Below, in pieces: positions 60,273 to 64,000 of a DNA stretch of 64,000 nt; the first letter of the stretch is position 1; each line of letters opens with the position of its first letter. The DNA comes from Dyadobacter jiangsuensis (GTDB taxonomy: Bacteria; Bacteroidota; Bacteroidia; Cytophagales; Spirosomataceae), in the NCBI RefSeq assembly GCF_003014695.1, contig NZ_PYAS01000011.1, forward strand, positions 62,001-126,000. Reading direction: 5' to 3'. Under the pieces are notes generated by a model. That model saw nothing but the letters and a program-made list of their open reading frames with translations, searched no databases and was not told the origin of the DNA. The translations under genes and the position numbers were made by a program.

Positions 60273-61712
60273 GTGGCAGATATCCGAAATCCCGAATACG
60301 ATGCAATAGTGGTTGGTTCCGGCCCGAACGGGCTTGCAGCCGCTATTACTTTACAGGAATCGGGACTCTCGGTGTTGCTCATCGAAGGGAAGAAGACAAT
60401 AGGAGGCGGTATGCGCACAGCGGAACTAACGCTACCGGGTTACCGCCACGACATTTGCTCGGCAGTGCATCCAATGGCTTTAATGTCGCCGTTCTTTGAA
60501 AGGTTGCCGCTGGCCGATTTTGGATTGGAATTTGTTCAGCCCACGCACGATGCCGCGCACCCGCTGGATGGTGGTCGCGTGGCGGTACTGGACCGGTCTG
60601 TGGAGTCGACCGCCCTGCAACTGGGTGCGGATGGAGATACCTATCGCAACTGGATGGGTAGTTTGCTGGAATCCGTTCCCAGGCTGCTGCCCGATTTGCT
60701 CGGTCCATTACAATGGCCGGGAGAACCTTTCCGGCTCGCGGGCTTCGGGTTGCAGGCACTGCCACCCGCCACCTGGACGGCCGGAAAATTTAAAACAGCG
60801 GAGGGACGGGCATTGTGGGCCGGAATGGCCGCGCATTCGATCCAGCCGCTGAGCAATATCGCGACATCGGCCTTCGGTATTATGCTCATGGCGGCGGCGC
60901 ACATTAAAGGATGGGTGATCCCGGTGGGCGGCAGCCAGCGCATTGCGGATGCATTGGTGGCTTATTACCAATCGCTCGGAGGTAAGATCCAGACGGGCTG
61001 GATGGTCGGCTCGGTGAACGAACTGCCTTCCGCCAAAGCGATTTTAATGGATGTGACGCCAAAACAGCTCGTGCGCATTGCTGGCGATCGGCTGAGTTCT
61101 TCCTACAAAAGACGTTTGGAAGCCTACCGGCAGGGACCGGGGATTTTCAAGGTCGACTGGGCACTGGATGAGCCGATCCCGTTTCAGCGCGAAGAATGCC
61201 GGGGAGCGGGTACGGTGCATTTGGGCAACACATTCGAAGAGATCGTGCGGTACGAACGGAATGTGGGGAATGGAAAGCGGGGCGAGAAACCCTTTGCATT
61301 GGTAGCGCAGCAAAGCCTTTTCGACAAAACCCGGGCACCCGAGGGCAAGCATACGGCATGGGCCTATTGCCACGTGCCGAATGGCGACGACCGCGACATG
61401 ACCGACGCCCTCGAAAGCCAGATCGAGCGGTATGCACCGGGTTTCCGGGATGTGATCAAGGCCAAACACATTACGAATGCGAGCGCATTTGAACAATATA
61501 ACCCCAACTACATCGGGGGCGATATCAATGGTGGTATTCAGGATGTGTGGCAGCTGTATTCGCGGCCGGTGCTGAGCATTTCGCCTTACCGGACGTCAGC
61601 AAAGGGCATTTACATCTGTTCGTCGTCCACACCTCCGGGCGGGGGCGTACATGGGATGTGCGGGTACCACGCGGCGCGGCAGGCGTTGAAGGATGTTTTT
61701 AAAGTGAGTTAA
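60273..61712 (+). CDS. FAD-dependent oxidoreductase, phytoene-desaturase-like
   Basis: A 479-residue flavoenzyme. The Rossmann fingerprint YDAIVVGSGPNGLAAAITLQESGLSVLLIEG starts at residue 9, and the CrtI-like GGGMRTAELTLPGYRHD block follows, with a C-terminal FAD motif IYICSSSTPPGGGVHGMCGYHAA. The family includes carotenoid desaturases and PYNDIxD-type oxidoreductases, but no carotenoid genes are nearby, so the substrate is unknown. The start codon is GTG at 60273, five bases after the sulfatase stop; the next in-frame ATG would delete the FAD fold. It lies between sulfatase and FGE genes, all on the same strand with short gaps, so it is probably part of the same operon. Confidence 0.9.
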   Translation: MADIRNPEYDAIVVGSGPNGLAAAITLQESGLSVLLIEGKKTIGGGMRTAELTLPGYRHDICSAVHPMALMSPFFERLPLADFGLEFVQPTHDAAHPLDGGRVAVLDRSVESTALQLGADGDTYRNWMGSLLESVPRLLPDLLGPLQWPGEPFRLAGFGLQALPPATWTAGKFKTAEGRALWAGMAAHSIQPLSNIATSAFGIMLMAAAHIKGWVIPVGGSQRIADALVAYYQSLGGKIQTGWMVGSVNELPSAKAILMDVTPKQLVRIAGDRLSSSYKRRLEAYRQGPGIFKVDWALDEPIPFQREECRGAGTVHLGNTFEEIVRYERNVGNGKRGEKPFALVAQQSLFDKTRAPEGKHTAWAYCHVPNGDDRDMTDALESQIERYAPGFRDVIKAKHITNASAFEQYNPNYIGGDINGGIQDVWQLYSRPVLSISPYRTSAKGIYICSSSTPPGGGVHGMCGYHAARQALKDVFKVS

Positions 61713-61739
61713 AAAAAGCGTAATCGAGTTTTCAGGAAT

Positions 61740-62825
61740 ATGGAGTTTTCAATGAAAGGATTTTGCGGGTTGGCGGGCATATTAGCCGTGACTTTATGGA
61801 GCTGCGGAAGCAAACAAACCGCCGAGGAGAAACGCAAAGCCGACAGCCTCGCGGCCTGCATTGCCGACGGCATGCCGTCACGCGCATCCGCGATCCGTAA
61901 TGCAAGCCTGGTGACGGAAGGTGCCGGCGACAGTACAGGAATGGTGTGGATACCCGGCGGCAAGTTCCTGATGGGCGCCGACGAGTTCCCCGACTCCCGT
62001 CCGATGCACGAAGTGACCGTGAATGGCTATTATATCGATGCCCACGAAGTGACTAATGCCGAATTTGCGGCGTTCGTGAAAGCAACCAATTACAAAACCG
62101 TTGCCGAACGCCCATTGAACCCGGCCGATTACCCCGGAGTACCAGCCGACAAGCTCGTTCCCGGCTCGGCGGTGTTCACGCCTACGCCTGCACGCGTGAG
62201 CCTCGATAACCCCCTGCAATGGTGGAATTACGTGCCGGGCGCCAACTGGGCGCATCCGGAAGGTCCATCGAGTTCGACCAAAGGCCGTGAAAACTACCCG
62301 GTCGTGCATGTGTCGTACGAGGATGCCGCCGCTTATGCGAAATGGGCTGGCAAAAGGCTTCCTACCGAGGCAGAATGGGAGTTTGCGGCACAAGGAGGGA
62401 AAGGGAACCATACCTATTATTGGGGTGACCAGCTGAAACCGGGCGGGAAATGGGTGGCCAACATTTACCAGGGCAGCTTCCCTGACAGGAATACCAAAGA
62501 GGATGGCTATCTTACCGCCGCACCGATCAAATCTTTCCCAGCCAATCCCTATGGGTTGTATGATATGGATGGAAACGTGTGGGAATGGTGCGAGGACCTT
62601 TATCGTCCGGATTACTACCAGAAAAGCCCCGCTGCGAACCCCAAAGGACCTTCGGATAGCTATGATCCCGACGAGCCGGGCGCTGTGAAACGCGTTCAGC
62701 GCGGGGGCTCTTTCCTTTGCAGCGACGACTATTGCATTCGCTACAAAGCCGGCAGCCGTGGCAAAGGAGAAGTGACCAGCGGGAGCAACAATCTCGGTTT
62801 CCGGTGTGTAATGGACAAAAAATAA
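61740..62825 (+). CDS. Lipoprotein formylglycine-generating enzyme (SUMF1/FGE family)
   Basis: A 361-residue FGE-fold protein that would oxidise the sulfatase active-site cysteine to formylglycine. The signal ends in lipobox LWSC with Cys22, so it is a lipoprotein outside the cytoplasm. Core motifs are MVWIPGGKFLMGADE, ERPLNPADYPG, RLPTEAEWEFAAQGG, YDMDGNVWEWCED and NNLGFRC. Crucially, GGSFLCSDDYCIRYKAGSRG supplies both active-site cysteines, Cys327 and Cys332, at the same spacing as in human FGE (Cys336/Cys341). Many bacterial SUMF1 paralogs, such as GldJ, lack this pair. It lies 27 bp after the FAD oxidoreductase gene and 1.5 kb from the sulfatase, so it is the likely maturation enzyme. Confidence 0.92.
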   Translation: MEFSMKGFCGLAGILAVTLWSCGSKQTAEEKRKADSLAACIADGMPSRASAIRNASLVTEGAGDSTGMVWIPGGKFLMGADEFPDSRPMHEVTVNGYYIDAHEVTNAEFAAFVKATNYKTVAERPLNPADYPGVPADKLVPGSAVFTPTPARVSLDNPLQWWNYVPGANWAHPEGPSSSTKGRENYPVVHVSYEDAAAYAKWAGKRLPTEAEWEFAAQGGKGNHTYYWGDQLKPGGKWVANIYQGSFPDRNTKEDGYLTAAPIKSFPANPYGLYDMDGNVWEWCEDLYRPDYYQKSPAANPKGPSDSYDPDEPGAVKRVQRGGSFLCSDDYCIRYKAGSRGKGEVTSGSNNLGFRCVMDKK

Positions 62826-62849
62826 TATGATTACCAAATCGATACTATT

Positions 62850-63419
62850 ATGAGTGTGCGCTTTCTGACCGTACCGGGGCTGGCGAGCTCAGGCCCGCAG
62901 CATTGGCAGACTATCTGGGAAGAGCAATATCCCGACCGTTTCGACCGCGTGCAGCAGGCAAACTGGGACTGGCCCGTGAAGCAGGACTGGGTGGCTCAGC
63001 TGCAAAAGCAGATCAGCGAGCTGACCGAACCGACCATTCTCATTGCGCACAGCCTGGGATGCATTACCGTGGCGCATTGGGCACAGGAGCACAGTTCCGA
63101 GCTGATCAAAGGTGCATTGCTGGTGGCCCCGGCGGATGCGGAGCTTTCCAAACGGTTGAATTTTGTGGTTGGCTTTACGCCCATACCTGTGCGTACGATC
63201 CCTTTCAAAACGATTGTGGTAGCGAGTACGAACGACATTTATGCTACCATCGGCCGATCGAAAGTGTTTGCCGCCAACTGGGGAAGCGATTTTGTGAATG
63301 TGGGTAAAAAGGGTCATATCAATGCCGTGTCGGGGTTGGAAGATTGGGTCGATGGCAAGAAGATATTGGAGCAGTTCGAAGGGGTGAAATTGCTGGAAGG
63401 CGAAGCAACGCGCTCCTGA
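62850..63419 (+). CDS. RBBP9/YdeN-family alpha/beta hydrolase
   Basis: A 189-residue small serine hydrolase of the RBBP9/YdeN family. It opens with LTVPGLASSGPQHWQ, and has the nucleophile elbow AHSLGC (Ser68), the acid Asp129 in ASTNDIY, and the base His156 in KKGHINAV. No signal peptide is visible, so it is cytoplasmic. Substrates of the family are unknown in bacteria. It follows the FGE gene by 24 bp on the same strand and so probably closes the sulfatase-led operon. A YceI-family gene comes 107 bp later behind its own promoter. Confidence 0.9.
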   Translation: MSVRFLTVPGLASSGPQHWQTIWEEQYPDRFDRVQQANWDWPVKQDWVAQLQKQISELTEPTILIAHSLGCITVAHWAQEHSSELIKGALLVAPADAELSKRLNFVVGFTPIPVRTIPFKTIVVASTNDIYATIGRSKVFAANWGSDFVNVGKKGHINAVSGLEDWVDGKKILEQFEGVKLLEGEATRS

Positions 63420-63456
63420 CAACCGACGTATGGGATTGTTAAAGCCTGTTAATGAT

Positions 63457-63488
63457 TTGTTAAGTGCTTTTTATTCTTTATATCTTTC
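63457..63488 (+). promoter_or_regulatory. Candidate promoter of the YceI-family gene
   Basis: TTG (63457-63459), a 21-bp spacer and TATCTTTC (63481-63488), one base off TAnnTTTG. The transcript would begin about 30 bases before the ATG at 63527. Confidence 0.6.
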
Positions 63489-63526
63489 AAAACAATTCTT
63501 CTACACTTTAAACGATTGAAATTATT

Positions 63527-64000
63527 ATGAAAAGAATGTTTGTACTCGCAGCAGCTGGTTTGCTTTTCAATGTTGCGGCTATTGCCAACGGTCCTGGAAA
63601 GAATGCTGCCGACAAAACGCTGAAGGTGGATCCCAAAGCAAGTACCATCAACTGGGGCGCTAAGAAAGTAACAGGAACACACGCGGGAACTGTACCTCTG
63701 GAAAGCGGTACGCTCGTGGTGGATAACGACAAGCTCAAAGGAGGAAGTTTTGTAGCCGATATCAAATCCCTGGTGGTAACCGACGTAACCGACAAGGAAA
63801 TGAATGGTAAACTGACCAATCACCTCAAAAGCGATGACTTTTTCTCGGTAGAAAAACATCCGCAGGCGAAACTGGTGATTTCTTCTGTAACACCGAAGGG
63901 CGGCAATGCCTACGACGTAACCGGCAAGCTGACAATCAAAGGAATCACACAGGATGTGAAATTCCCTGCGACTATAACAGCTGATGCCAAGAAGGTAACT
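63527..64000 (+). CDS. YceI-family periplasmic protein, 3' end outside window
   Basis: The first 158 codons of a gene cut by the window end. A signal peptide (1-20, ending AIANG) precedes a YceI-type lipocalin-like domain. Typical blocks are TLKVDPKASTINWGAKKVTGTH, LESGTLVVDNDKLKGGSFVADIKSL, LKSDDFFSVEKHPQAKLVI and YDVTGKLTIKGITQDVKFP. YceI proteins bind isoprenoids or other long lipids in a beta-barrel in the periplasm. The gene has its own promoter-like element and stands after the sulfatase operon. Identification is secure; the C-terminus cannot be examined. Confidence 0.93.
   Translation, partial: MKRMFVLAAAGLLFNVAAIANGPGKNAADKTLKVDPKASTINWGAKKVTGTHAGTVPLESGTLVVDNDKLKGGSFVADIKSLVVTDVTDKEMNGKLTNHLKSDDFFSVEKHPQAKLVISSVTPKGGNAYDVTGKLTIKGITQDVKFPATITADAKKVT

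Noticed and set aside
61878..62837. A 319-codon frame on the minus strand
   Set aside because: Antisense to the FGE gene with clear catalytic motifs.
1..64000. Search for tRNA, rRNA, CRISPR arrays, insertion sequences and prophage genes
   Set aside because: No cloverleaf-like gene, regularly spaced repeat, transposase, integrase or phage structural gene was recognised in the intergenic regions or among the coding sequences.

Overview
The window looks like a chromosomal segment of a Gram-negative Bacteroidota, most probably Cytophagales and closest in style to Dyadobacter/Spirosomaceae. The signs are a SusC/SusD pair, TamL/TamB, many Sec-exported proteins and lipoproteins, a large bacterial alpha-2-macroglobulin, and Bacteroidota-type promoters (TTG, about 19-21 bp, TAnnTTTG). 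There is no rRNA or tRNA, so the genus is an inference from gene content. No prophage, insertion sequence, integrase or CRISPR array was seen. Genes are densely packed and intergenic hairpins mark most transcription-unit ends.

Region by region. 267-10790: one probable operon of SusC, SusD and four exported hydrolases (neutral-ceramidase-like, PhoPQ-activated/PqaA-like, purple-acid-phosphatase-like metallophosphoesterase, glycerophosphodiester phosphodiesterase), closed by a strong bidirectional terminator. It resembles a polysaccharide-utilization locus in layout but holds lipid/phosphoester hydrolases instead of glycoside hydrolases. 10857-14061: an orphan polytopic membrane protein, a DegT-family aminotransferase and a PaiA-like acetyltransferase coupled to a 2029-residue alpha-2-macroglobulin (to 20152). 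20383-24566: RND efflux adaptor and pump without an outer-membrane channel. 24632-25255: a PIN-toxin/antitoxin pair behind a textbook promoter. 25266-30557: fatty-acid desaturase, metK, an FkbM methyltransferase, lipA and a lipA-linked unknown exported protein. 30780-34974: Kdo transferase, ROK regulator, rsgA and methylmalonyl-CoA epimerase. 34988-42350: tamL-tamB outer-membrane assembly module. 42458-45873: LolA-like exported protein and a TonB-dependent receptor, divergent from a GH20 hexosaminidase (46123-47751). 47849-48525: small protein plus minimal nucleotidyltransferase, toxin-antitoxin-like. 48601-52998: pyrD, ftsK, lolA. 53147-57771: topoisomerase IB, then a red-light module (response regulator, heme oxygenase, bacteriophytochrome kinase). 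57926-58489: DUF4142 lipoprotein. 58693-63419: sulfatase, FAD oxidoreductase, lipoprotein formylglycine-generating enzyme and RBBP9-like hydrolase, apparently one operon. 63527-64000: 5' part of a YceI-family gene cut by the window edge.

How the genes work together. The most coherent units are the SusCD phosphoester/lipid-hydrolase operon; the light-sensing operon, in which the heme oxygenase would make the biliverdin bound by the phytochrome and the single-domain regulator would receive its phosphate; and the sulfatase operon, which carries its own maturation enzyme anchored outside the cytoplasm. Many long antisense reading frames exist because of codon bias and were not annotated.
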